Shown here: positions 54,217 to 64,000 of the stretch, one piece after another
How the letters are laid out: each line of letters starts with the position of its first letter
Position numbering within the stretch: position 1 is the first letter of the stretch
From: Buddleja alternifolia
Lineage: Eukaryota; Streptophyta; Magnoliopsida; Lamiales; Scrophulariaceae
Assembly (NCBI GenBank): GCA_019426215.1
Contig: CM033393.1
Span: 29,390,591 to 29,454,590, forward strand
DNA: 64,000 nt
Direction of reading: 5' to 3'
Program-made: the position numbers and the translations under genes
Notes under the pieces: model-generated
Told to the model about the DNA's origin: nothing
Database searches by the model: none
The model's input: only the letters and a program-made list of their open reading frames with translations

Positions 54217-56380
54217 AGAGAGTCGATATTAGCACTCCACAAAATGATAAATGCACTCTATTTTAATATTTTTCAAAATATGGACAAAATTGCCCATCAT
54301 CTATCAATGAGAAAATATAATTCTATTATCTTTTATGATAGATAATAATATATAATGTGAAAGTTTATTTTTTTACATATGAAAGGTTGCTTTTACCTCA
54401 TTTTTTAATTCCTCAATACATTGAGCATGCATTTGTTTCATATGTTTCTTTTATGTACTGCTTTTGTTGTTTTATCGATACATTCAATGTTAGATTAATT
54501 ATCGACAAATTGATGATGTTTTGGGGTGTTCTAATGTTGAAATAATAATAGAAAAAATATAAAAATAAAAATGTCAAATCACTGTATAAATAATAAAAAA
54601 TTATAATAAAAAGCTACTAAATAACAAAATACATAAAATTAATTAAGCATTGATTCAATTAAAAAAAGGTGGTTGATGGTCCCAAGTGGCATACGAAAGG
54701 GTTTAGAAGGGGAGGGTTGAATAGACCCTGAAATCTTTTTCGATTTAAAAAGTTTTCGTATTACTTTGAAGAATTTGAACGCTTGGAAAGCTTAGCGCTA
54801 GGTCAGGCGCTTAGAAATAGGTAACTTAGACTTAATGATTTCAACAATTACCAAAGTAGGGTAATGTTTCAATTGCCTAATCAGGGTTAGCACAGCGGAA
54901 ATGATTTTAGCTTAGCGTTCTCTTGAACTTGAATTAGTCGCTTAACAGTTTTGAATGTTTTTTCAAGATATAATATGCAAATGTGAAGTAAAGCAATAAA
55001 ACAGTAAATAACACAAGATATTGTAAGGTTCACTGGGTGATGTAATCCCAGCTACGTCATTCTTCTCCTATGCACTTGGAGGAATTCACTAGAATGATTA
55101 TCGAAGAGTCACACAGAGATTTCTACAAAATAGATGAAAGGGAAGATGATCTTGAGCTCCTTGATCACACATACTTCAGCTCCAATAGAGATCTTCTTCA
55201 ACAAGCTTCTCTCACACAGAAATACTGCTTGTAGAATCAACAAACTCTCTCACTCAGATGAAAAATGTTGAGGGTTTTGTCGCTGGTTTGTTTGTTGTTG
55301 GAAAGTTTAAACAACTTGGGATATCTCAATAGAAATTTAGGGTTCTTCTCTGAAGAGGTTTGAGATATCTATGACTATCTTTGGAATGTATTATGAAAAG
55401 CTTGAAAAGTTTTGGCTATGGAGTTTATAAGCTTTTCTCTCAAGTAATTTCAGCAAAGTCTTGATCTTTTTCTTGGGTATGTACGTATATATTAGGGTTT
55501 GCTGAAGAGTACTATTTATAGGATTTCTTGGGCGTGTACCTCACGCAGCGCGTTAAACAGTCCCTTTCTGACATTCCTGAAATTCTGCTGGTTCCGATTG
55601 GACAGCAGCAGGTTTTGAACTGTTAAATCTGACAGTCTAGTCAAAAGGTGGCTTGTCCACAAGTCATAATAGCTTATCACATTTAATGCACTTATCAGGC
55701 ATTTAATGCATTTGAATTTATTTTCCGTTGGAAATAAATATCCGTTGACGATTGCATTTAAGTCCTTCATGACTTGAGAATTTATTTCAGGTTAATCTGA
55801 TCCTTGATCGCTTGACTCTTTTGAGCGCTTGATTCATAAATCCTGAAACAGTCCTTTAGCGTTTGGCAGACGCTAAGAACAAATCTTCATCTTCACTTGA
55901 CTTTAGACGCTGATCTTCAACTTCATCTCTAATAAACTCACCTAGAATCTATTAGCTACTCGGTATTAAATACTTAGTCTAAAATCTACATAGATAAAAA
56001 TTACAAGCCTAATAAAATAACAATCATTCAAACGCTTATACAATAGTTCTATGAAAACATAAACTTACATTTTTTTGGGGTCTAACGTAAAATCCTATCT
56101 TGTCATCATCAAAACATCTAACATGAAATTTCCTAACAGTGGCGAAGCATGCATCCTACAATAAACGAAAGAACAAATATTTTTATTCTTTCACCAAAAC
56201 AATTTTATTTAATAGCTCACCAAATTCAAATCCTTACCAAAATTAAAACATATAATTGTTATAAGAAAAACACAATAATAATATTTCTTAAAATGATGGG
56301 CAATATCGTCAATTGCTTAAGAACAAAAAGTTAAACGGAGTCCATCTATCACTTTTTGAAGTGCTAATATCAACTCCCTA
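54217..56380. mobile_element. MULE-like MITE, split by a solo LTR
   Basis: The left end (GAGTCGATATTAGCACT and about 25 more bases) is mirrored at the right end (reverse complement GAGTTGATATTAGCACT and onward), a long imperfect inverted repeat. Further in, TTGCCCATCAT pairs likewise (54290s and 56300s). A solo LTR occupies 54673-56138. Flanks resemble each other weakly over 9 bp. No transposase; MULE type is inferred from the long terminal repeats. Confidence 0.6.
54673..56138 (-). mobile_element. Solo LTR related to Copia C
   Basis: It starts TGATGGTCCCAAGTGG and ends TTTCCTAACA, parallel to the Copia C LTRs, at 1,466 bp with internal deletions. Flanks are GTGGT and GTGGC, a TSD with one mismatch. 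Substantial divergence from the Copia C LTRs marks an older or different subfamily. CGCTT words occur here too. Confidence 0.85.
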
Positions 56381-56989
56381 ATTTTAATAAATAACTGTTC
56401 AATATCATAATAAGTATGCTAAAGAGTAATTAATATATATGTATTTATATATATCCAGGTGGTGCAACTTATGCAATTCATTAAAATATAAAGTTGAGCC
56501 TAAATAGCTAAGACTTGTTAGATTAGTGATATCAGCTTCCATTTTCATGTGGGAGGTCCAGAGTTCAATTCCAAACTGTCACAAGTTGTGACTTTTTTCT
56601 CTTTATTTTGAAGTTTTATAAGGTCTATGTGACCCATTATTAAAAAACTGCCAGCTCGAGTTTGTCGGGTCAAGTTATCCTCTTCGTCTAGAATTAAAAA
56701 AGAAAAATCTAGCCTAAATGCAAAATTTTGGTCTTTTTATAACTCGGATTCCCATCCAACCTTTTCTATCCACCGGTTGTAATGCGATTTAAGTTGGGTT
56801 CAATTAATTATGACAGATTCGAGGATTTGTTGATCCCTTACAACCTAAAGGTGTTATTTTTTCCTTGTTGATTCTTGCGGTAGTGTAAACTTTGTTAATT
56901 TGTTAATGAATGATGTGTATTCTCGATTCAATGATAAATATAATGGTTTAACTCAAAACCTTTTTCTTTTTCGTCCCTATTACATTATA
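56381..56989. other. Intergenic stretch with a possible tRNA-derived SINE
   Basis: Around 56500-56600 a Pol III-like A box (TAGCTAAGACTTG, about 56505-56517) is followed by a B box-like GAGTTCAATTCC (56571-56582). No TSD or tail was defined. The rest is unassigned. Confidence 0.35.
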
Positions 56990-57526
56990 TGGGAAAATTA
57001 CACTGAGGTATTGCCTAATTACGGTTTACACCATCTAATTTAAAAAATTACATCTAACATCCTAAAGTTTCCTTCCATCCAATAATTGGCACCTTCCATT
57101 AGGGTTTCAGTACGGCGCCGTTAAAATTTTTGTGAATTTCCGAAAATACCCCTTATTTTGGAGGGAAATTTTTTTGAAACTGAAAACCCTAATTTTTTGG
57201 GCAATTATACCCTTTTGGTGTTATTTGTAATATTTTGTAAAGGTGTAGATGTTATATGTAATGTTTCAATATTTGAGTTATAATTTCAAAATTATTTGAA
57301 ATATTTTAATTATTTTTAATTACATTATAATTTATTCAAAAATAGTTTTTTATTTGATTTTATTTTTGATAATTTCAAAAATAAACAAATTAGTATTATT
57401 TGATCATTTCAGAAAATAGATTTACATCAATATATGAAACTATAGGATGTTACATGTAATTTTGTAAACTAGGGGATGTAAATCGTAATTAGGCAATACC
57501 TCAGGAGTACTCAATGTAATTTTCCC
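56990..57526. mobile_element. MULE-type MITE with long inverted ends
   Basis: GGGAAAATTACA, GGTATTGCCTAATTACG and TTTACA at the left end recur inverted at the right end (57470-57526). The interior is AT-rich and noncoding. A second, partial copy of the right end lies at about 57640-57737, in direct orientation, some 200 bp away. Confidence 0.65.
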
Positions 57527-58544
57527 TTAGGGACAACATGGTAATTCAGTCTTTTTCATTTTTCTAATGTTTTCTCTTCTTTTTTTAAAAAATATTATGT
57601 TAGGGGTATTTAGGTCAATTTGCAACTTCCGTCCAACCTTACATCAATATATGAAACTACAGGATGTTAAACGTAATTTTTTACACTAGGGGATGTAAAC
57701 CGTAATTAGGCAATACCTCAAGAGTACTCAGAGCAATACCTTAGAAACCACCTGATCAACTTTAAATTATTTGGACAAACCTGGTTGACTGACTCATTCT
57801 AATACGACCATTGACTTTAACCATGAAGAAGGGGTAATTTTTTTTAGGGATAATTACATTTACACCCCCTGACTAATTGGGTAATTACAAAAAACCCCTC
57901 ACTAATTCATAATTACAACTACACCCCCTCGACCCACTTTCGGGCACTTTGGGCTGACCGAAAAGGTAAAAGGTCAAGTTTGCCCTTTGATTTTTCAGAA
58001 TTAAAAAAAAAACACATGAACAGTAAATTACCAAATCACCCCTCCCTCTATAATAGACGGGATTGATCATTTTTGGCGCCCATTTGCGTTGTCTCTCTTC
58101 CAAGAACACCATTTCACTCCACCCACCGTACCAACTTCAAAATCGCCCTGTAAATCGCCGGAAATCGTCGAAAAGTTGCTATCTTTTGCATTCGTTCAGT
58201 CTCAAACGCTTTTCGGAAGGCTTTGTCGCGTTTTTAGACGAAAAAAGGTATGTCCAAACCCTTCTTTGTTTTTTTCTTAAAATGATGATAAGTAGCACAT
58301 GAAGTCTTTATTTGTTGTTGGTGTTGGTGTTTTACACCTTGCATTTGAAATTTTGGGTCTGATTTTGGCAATATGTCGTGAGATATCAAAAACAAACCCT
58401 AATTTTTTTGTTTTTTTAAAAAAAAAAATTTGTACTAATATTCCATAAAACTCGTATAATGTGTAAATATTATGTGTATTTTGACTCAAAAGTGTTATCT
58501 TTGCTAAAGATTAGAAACCCTAGATTCAGAATTTTTGGGTTTTT

Positions 58545-59685
58545 TTGGGGCAGAGACAATTTTTTGAATTTTTTGGTGTTGGGGGAGGGGATGAGGGTGA
58601 AGGGGGTAAGGGTGTTGAGCAGGATGTTGGTGAAGGGGATCAGGGTGAGCTGGGTGTTGGGGGAGGGGATGAGGATGAGCAGGGGGTTGAACATCAAGGG
58701 GTGAGGGTGAGCAGGGGGTTGATGATTTAGTTGCTGATTGGATTGATGAACAAGAGCATACTGACGCTGAGCCATCTGATAGTGACATTGTGTTTGAGAC
58801 AGATGACAGTGAGACAGATGATAGTGAGTCTAGTCAAAGTGGGAATGAGGATGAGGCTGAGGATGAGCCAACTGAAGCTATGGGTGAGGCTGAGCCTAGA
58901 GATGAGGTTGGCCCTTCTGAAAGGATTGTGGACTCAGACAATGACAAGGTCATGAGTGATTACAGCTCTGATGACTTATGTGGGTTGAATGATTTGGACA
59001 GTTCAGATGAGGAGGGTGAATTAGATGCCATGGATTAGTACCTCAATCAGAATGATGTGGATTTTGATAATGATGAGGTGGATTTGAGAGTGGGTGATAT
59101 TTTTGGGAGAAGAGATGGTTGGGAGCCTTCTTCTACTCAAAATGGTAATAATGAGGATGGTAAAGACAATGGCCAAGACTTCTTACCTTCAAAAAGAAAG
59201 TGTAGAATATGTGGATTTTTTGGGCACAATAAATGAACATGTCAAAGAACCAATTTGCACAGAAGGAGACCAAGGAGGCAGAGAAGGACTGGTGGTGATG
59301 ATGTTAATACTCAGGTATATCACTTTTTAATGTTCAATTTAGTTGAATAAATTCCATGATTAGAAATGTAATTAATTGTCTAATGTGGTACGTGTGCCAG
59401 GACCAGAGGGCTGATGGCAGTGAGCCTACACAAATGGATATGGACAATGATGTCCCTCTTGCAGACATTCTGGCCCGAATGAGATCAAGGAGAAGCAGAA
59501 CAAATGGTGGTACAAGTGGAAGTGTTGAGGCTGGTGAAAATCCAGCTGCTGGTGAGCATCAAGACCAACAGCCCTATGTTCCTTCTTTTTGTGGAGAACA
59601 TCAAGCAGCAAGTGAAGATGGTGGTGGGGAGGTTAACTTTGATACATCACTTGATCCTTCTTTGGATCATTTGTTCTTCTTTTAG
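58545..59685 (+). pseudogene. Internally deleted MULE transposase-derived gene
   Basis: The N-terminal part is a G/D/E-rich acidic region made partly of short repeats (58570-58720), then an acidic Ser-rich region (58740-59035) ending in a TAG at 59036. The frame resumes through NDEVDLRVGDIFGRR and reaches a zinc knuckle, CRICGFFGHNK then TC, C-X2-C-X4-H-X4-C in spacing, with TGA at 59234-59236 in place of a likely CGA Arg. A probable intron (GT 59315 to AG 59400, phase 0) joins NTQ to DQRADGSEP and the last exon ends at 59685. MULE transposases carry an acidic N-terminus and a C-terminal zinc knuckle; the catalytic core between them is absent. Confidence 0.6.
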
Positions 59686-60063
59686 GTATCTAATTATATC
59701 CTGAACAATTCTGATTTTTTTGGGTATATATTGTGATTTTAGGTGCATATATTGTGAATTCTAGTATACCTGTAAGTTGTGAAACAATTCTTGGTTTTTT
59801 GTTGGTGATTTTGTGCAGCTCTTTTGGGTTTTTGGGGTTGGTATATTAGAACCAAATTTGATAGATGAATTGTCAGGATTATGAATTGTGTAAGTTAATG
59901 AAAAGTTGCTACTCAATTATATAGCAATTTGCTTTCCATTACATGTCTTTCCCTTACAACTACTTGAACAATAATACTAACTGACATAATAAGTAGATGG
60001 CAAGAATGGCCAAATTTACAGCAATTAAATGATAAATTAGCCTAATCGATGGATCATTCACAT

Positions 60064-60336
60064 TTAATGCCTAATTTGTGGAGCTTCTTCAGTGGTGCGC
60101 ATATTCCTTTGAGAGTTGAAGCTGCCTTGGACCTCATGTTCCGTAGCTTGGTTATACGGCTCGCACCAATGAGAAAAACCATGAATCGAACATCTATAAT
60201 ATAACCTCCCCGGATTTTCTTCAGATTCAGAAACATTTATTGTAGTTTTCCTCCCACAATTCCACTTAATACACGATTCCTTCCTATATTTCACTCCGAA
60301 GCAGCTTGAGGATTGACTTGAGGAAGCCATTCTCAC
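60064..60336 (-). CDS. GRF-type zinc-finger protein carried by the MULE
   Basis: A 90-codon frame; the second ATG (MASSSQ, ending at 60330) is the likelier start. The central motif, CIKWNCGRKTTIN, then NPGRLYYRC and GFSHWCEP, matches the GRF zinc finger: paired Cys, the NPGR-[FY]-[FY] core, then Cys and the W-C end. Such domains bind nucleic acid. Small GRF proteins are often found inside plant MULEs and near other TEs. It is convergent with the transposase-derived gene in the same element. The frame is intact, in contrast to that gene. Whether it acts in transposition or is a passenger cannot be told from sequence. Confidence 0.65.
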   Translation of the reverse strand: MRMASSSQSSSCFGVKYRKESCIKWNCGRKTTINVSESEENPGRLYYRCSIHGFSHWCEPYNQATEHEVQGSFNSQRNMRTTEEAPQIRH

Positions 60337-60898
60337 ATTTCAGATGGTGTAAACAAGCCAAAACTGCTGCATTTATACCAAGCTCCAACGGTCAGGTCCC
60401 CAACGGTCATATTTTTTTATTGTCAAAACATTACATTGACACCCCCTGAAAAAATGGTAGACATTACATTGACACCCCCTGGGGTATATTGGGCAATCAC
60501 TATTTCTAGACTATTTGGTCCAGGGGTATTTTAGGAAAAGCACAAAAGATTCTTGATGACATCATCAAAAATCTGCCCGGAAAAATTGGCAGGGGGTGCC
60601 CATGTAATCCAAAAAAAAAATCGAGGGGGTGTGGTTGTAATTATGAATTAGTGAGGGGGGTTTTTGTAATTACCCAATTAGTGAGGGGGGTCTAGTGTAA
60701 TTATCTCTTTTTTTTATGAATGTCCAACTACAACGTTATTGTTTTAGGGGTCAACAAAGGGACACGCCATTACGACCACTTCAAGAAAAAGACTATTTTA
60801 TAGCACTTTCAAGAAAAAAAGATATTAAACTTGATAAAATCACCCTACCAAGCAACTCTTAGATTATTTTTTTATTTTCATGAATAATATTATATAAG

Positions 60899-61894
60899 TG
60901 TACACAACAAATTTTTATGTCTGTAAACCAAACCACAAAAATAGTGACAAATAAATTTATATTGATTAAAATAAAGAATTGGAGTACAATCCCTAATCTA
61001 ATCCTCTGATTCTCCCTTCAAGAATGATTGATTTGAATATTGGAGCAGAAATCGCTTCTTTGATCTTCTCCAATGTAGATTTGAATATTTATAACGTTGA
61101 TGCGAGGGTTTGACAGCTTAATCTCAGATCAAACGATGCAAATGATTTGGAAAGTTGAAAGCTTCAAGGTCGACTCGTCGCTTTGATCTTCCTACAACTT
61201 GATTTGAACTTCTATAACGTTTATTCGAGGGTTTAACACCTTAACCTCGAATCAAATGTTATAATTTGATGAATTTCACCAAGAACACCTTGAAGTTTGC
61301 TTTGAAGGCCTCCTTGAATTTGAAGAACTTGTAGAGAGAATTTGGGAACTTCTCTTGTCTTCTCTAGCTTCAATTAATTTGTGTCCTCTTATTGTGAGCT
61401 CTCATGGACCCTATTTATAGGTGTAAGATGGAGAAGCCACGAATTCTTTAAACATCTTTCATAATTATCTCTTTAATATTTATTTATTAAGAGATAAATA
61501 TCAATTGCTTTTGAGCCATTTGATTGGCTAATATTTGATGAGGATAAATTTAATAGATATTATCTCTTTAATATCTATATTACTTTAAAGAGATAAATAC
61601 CAATTAATTTGGAGCCATTTCATTGGCTAACATATCCACTTGGCGCAGTGTGATTGGTCATTGACTTCTTTACTGCAAGACATAATTTGATTGGCCGGAC
61701 CACCTCAATTTGACACGTGGTGTGATTTGATTTGTCAATAAAATAAATATTAAAATATCAATTAAATCAATTATTTAATTTTGGAATTAAATTTGGAAAA
61801 TCCCAAAACATAAATTAAATGACTTAAATTGATAATTAATATCATATTCTCCACTTGTCATTATTTAATTGGGTGCAAAATGTGTTTGTCTACA
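60899..61894 (-). mobile_element. Solo LTR, TSD ATAAG
   Basis: The 996-bp segment starts TGTACACAAC and ends TTTGTCTACA on the plus strand, with ATAAG on both sides (60894-60898 and 61895-61899). The second copy of the duplication has ATAAG once (63367-63371). A TATA motif, CCTATAAATAGG, reads on the minus strand at 61410-61421, so the LTR is in minus orientation. The family is unrelated to Copia A-C as far as I can see. Confidence 0.9.
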
Positions 61895-62629
61895 ATAAGA
61901 TCTGTAATCTTTGTTTTATGATCGGTTTTTTAATATGGTAAGATGTTAATTTATTTTGATAAATATAAATTAATTGAGATCCAATTGAATGCATTTATTG
62001 TATATCATTTTTACTAAAATAAAAGACGTGTTTAAAAAAGTGGTAGCTATGAAATATAATGCAATACACTATTGTCATATTGTTTCTTTTCATTGTTTAA
62101 AGACATCTTGAAATTTTAAGACTAATCCTTGAGGTATTGTTGGGCGCGATTGATGATTAATGTACCTCTTCCAAAAGATTTGCATATAAAAAGATTTCAG
62201 CCCAAGACATCTCCACTTAAATGATTATAGCCCCTTCAATCAAGAAACCCAATTTTTTTATTTCCATACTTGTGAAAAGAAATACTTGTTTTAATTTTTT
62301 GGTTAATAAAAGTTTGGGTATGGTCAACTACCACGGGTCAAGGCATTCCTTGCCCCGGGATCAAAGACCACTTACAGGGGTATTTATCGCTTATCCACCA
62401 ACACTGTCCTCAAATCGACAGTAGAATCTAACCCAAATCCTTATGATAGAAAATTGTTCATCTTTTACCAACTGAAACAATGAGTATTAGCAAAATAAAT
62501 ACTTATTGGCAAAAGAAAATATGGACTATTTTGCATTTCCGTACAGAAATTGTACTGTTCTAATTTCTCAAACCAAAAAAAAAAGGAGGAAATTATGCGC
62601 TCCAGTAAAAAGGAGAAATAACAATAATC

Positions 62630-62820
62630 TTGATTAATCACACCCCCTCATGTTAAAAATTGCTTACAAGTGTACCCCTGTGTGTAACAATTCATACAAT
62701 TACACATCCTGTAAACCTTACCAATAGACCCCCGAAGGGGTGAATTTGTAAATGTCAATTAGTGAGGGAAAGTTTTTGTAATTATCCCATCATTAATGAG
62801 GTGTGAGTGTAATTATCCCT
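62630..62820. mobile_element. Short MITE of the GGGATAATTACA family
   Basis: The right end reads, inverted, GGGATAATTACACTCACACC and repeats TTAGTGAGGGA and TTTTTGTAATTA phrases found in the MULE ends at 57847-60707. The left end (CACCCCCTCATG) is less clear. It is a related nonautonomous element; boundaries approximate. Confidence 0.45.
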
Positions 62821-62869
62821 AGATAAAATGAAGAAGTAGGAAAATTTATCCGGGGATGAAGAGCCAATG

Positions 62870-63065
62870 CTAGGAAATTATCGGAAAATTCTTGTATAAA
62901 TCGGGTCTTGGGCCCCAATTGTGGACCTTGTGAATGTGATTAATTCATAACAATTGTATTATAATTCAAAAAAACAAAATAAGTGATGTGAATTAATTAC
63001 ATCCACAAGGTGCACAGGTAGGACTCAAGACCCAATGTATACAAGTGTGTTTGAAATTACCCGAA
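62870..63065. mobile_element. Fold-back MITE of about 195 bp
   Basis: CTTGTATAAATCGGGTCTTG on the left matches CTTGTATACATTGGGTCTTG from the right arm, and CCTTGTGAATGTGATTAATT pairs with CCTTGTGGATGTAATTAATT. The arms span most of the element. No TSD established. Confidence 0.6.
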
Positions 63066-63077
63066 CGATGGTACAAG

Positions 63078-64000
63078 TATTTGGACAAACCTGGGTTGAC
63101 TGACTCATTCTAATACGACCATTGACTCTAAGCGTGAAGAAGGGGGTAAACTCCACCTCATTTTTTTTTTAATTTTTTTTATGAATGTGCAACTACAGCG
63201 TTATGATTTCATGGGCCAACAGAGGGACCACTGCATTACGACCACTTCAAGAAACAGACTATTTTATAGCACTTTCAAGAAGAAAATAAATATTAAACTT
63301 GATAAAATCACCCCACCAACCAACTCTTAGATGTTATTTATTTTTATTTTCATAGAATAATATTATATAAGATCTGTAATCTTTGTTTTATCATTGGTTT
63401 TTAATATGATAAGATATCATTTATTTTGATAAACATGGATTGCTGAAATTCAATTAAATGCGTTTATTGTATATATTTTTAACTAAAATAAAAGACGTGA
63501 TAAAAAATGTGATAGCTATGAAATATAATAGCAATACATTATTGGCATATTGTTTCATTTCATAGTTTAAAGACATCTTGAAGTTTTAAGACTAATCCTT
63601 GAGGTATTGTTGAGCGCAATTGATGTACCTCTGCTTATGAAAAGATTTCAGCCCAAGACATCTCGCTTAAATGACTATAGCCCCTTCAATCAAGAAACTC
63701 AGTTTGTTTTATTTCCATACTTGTGAAAAGAAATACTTATTTTTTATTTTTTGATTAACAAAAGTTTGGGTATGGTCAACTACCACGGACCAGGGCATAA
63801 CTTTTGGTCCCTTACAAAAGGTGTTTACAGATCATACATTAACACTGTCCTCCAATCGGCATATAGTATCAAACCCACAATCTTATAACAGAAAATGATT
63901 CGGTTTTTACCAATGAATATTAGCAAAATAAATACTTATGGGCAGAAGAAAATATGGACAATTTGGCATTTCCGTTCAGAATTGTACATTCTAATTTCCA
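63078..64000. repeat. Duplicated segment, copy 2 (both insertion sites empty), cut by the window end
   Basis: It matches copy 1 from TATTTGGACAAAC onward. At 63173-63181 it has a single TTTTTTTTA, and at 63367-63371 a single ATAAG, where copy 1 has the MULE and the solo LTR. A stretch of about 25 bp at 63150 is specific to this copy. Confidence 0.85.

Larger units (their letters stand above)
57847..60707. mobile_element. MULE with 9-bp TSD and two convergent ORFs
   Basis: Terminal inverted repeats of about 80 bp run from GGGATAATTACA at 57847 and, inverted, from GAGATAATTACA at 60707, sharing GGGTAATTACAAAAA and CTCACTAATTCATAATTAC. The flanks are TTTTTTTTA on both sides (57838-57846 and 60708-60716), and the duplicated copy at 63173-63181 keeps the empty site. 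Inside are a plus-strand transposase-derived gene and a minus-strand GRF zinc-finger ORF. The transposase core is missing, so it is nonautonomous. Confidence 0.88.
57768..62570. repeat. Duplicated segment, copy 1 (with two insertions)
   Basis: Sequence from TATTTGGACAAAC (57768) onward matches 63078-64000, apart from the MULE (57847-60707, plus TSD) and the solo LTR (60899-61894, plus TSD). Without these the unit is about 0.9 kb. It holds no recognised gene. Copies differ by scattered substitutions and short indels. Confidence 0.85.
62571..63077. other. Spacer between the duplicated segments, holding two MITEs
   Basis: Between the copies lie two short fold-back elements, listed separately. 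No gene is seen. Confidence 0.5.

Noticed and set aside
58470..58788. Proline/histidine-rich minus-strand ORFs opposite the MULE acidic region
   Set aside because: Antisense of a GA- and GT-rich repetitive coding tract.

Overview
The window is plant nuclear DNA: AT-rich, almost entirely transposable elements, with one recognisable host gene, a seed 2S albumin (12519-12974, + strand). Plant-type Ty1/copia, Athila-like and Tat-like Ty3/gypsy, L1-like LINE, hAT and MULE elements point to a dicot. The albumin recalls those of Lamiales such as sesame, but that is only an impression. No rRNA, canonical tRNA, CRISPR or bacterial gene was seen.

Layout. 1-5676: Copia A on the minus strand, 3' end outside the window, gag-pol broken by one nonsense codon. 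5677-10259: an older Copia gag-protease relic and several hAT-like or MITE insertions, including a 33-G run. 10260-12298: a small MITE split by a 5'-truncated LINE with target-site duplication (TSD). 12313-13009: 2S albumin gene with a seed-type promoter. About 13490-43634: a nest. Degenerate Copia B (+) is broken by a solo LTR of its own family (TSD TCAAT) and by the 21.5-kb SIRE-like Copia C (minus, TSD GATTC). Copia C is itself broken by a 7.7-kb Athila-like gag-protease element (+, TSD CCTAT). LTR divergence (about 1.5% for Copia C, 1.1% for the Athila-like element, hand counts) agrees with this order. 43636-50694: an inverted LTR fragment, then a 5'-truncated Tat-like gypsy element with a decayed pol and an antisense ORF that has its own TATA box.

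50695-57740: a tandem repeat of about 175 bp interrupted by another element, a MITE carrying a solo LTR related to Copia C, a possible SINE and a MULE-type MITE. 57768-64000: a segment present twice. Copy 1 carries a 2.86-kb MULE (9-bp TSD; a transposase remnant and a convergent GRF zinc-finger ORF) and a 996-bp solo LTR (TSD ATAAG). Copy 2 keeps both sites empty, which confirms both insertions.

The most unusual items are the long ORFs downstream of pol in Copia C, the saturation of Copia C with CGCTT/AAGCG words, the antisense gene of the Tat-like element, the two-gene MULE, and GC-rich hairpins in the leaders of two different Copia elements. All identifications come from reading the sequence and translations; no database search was done.
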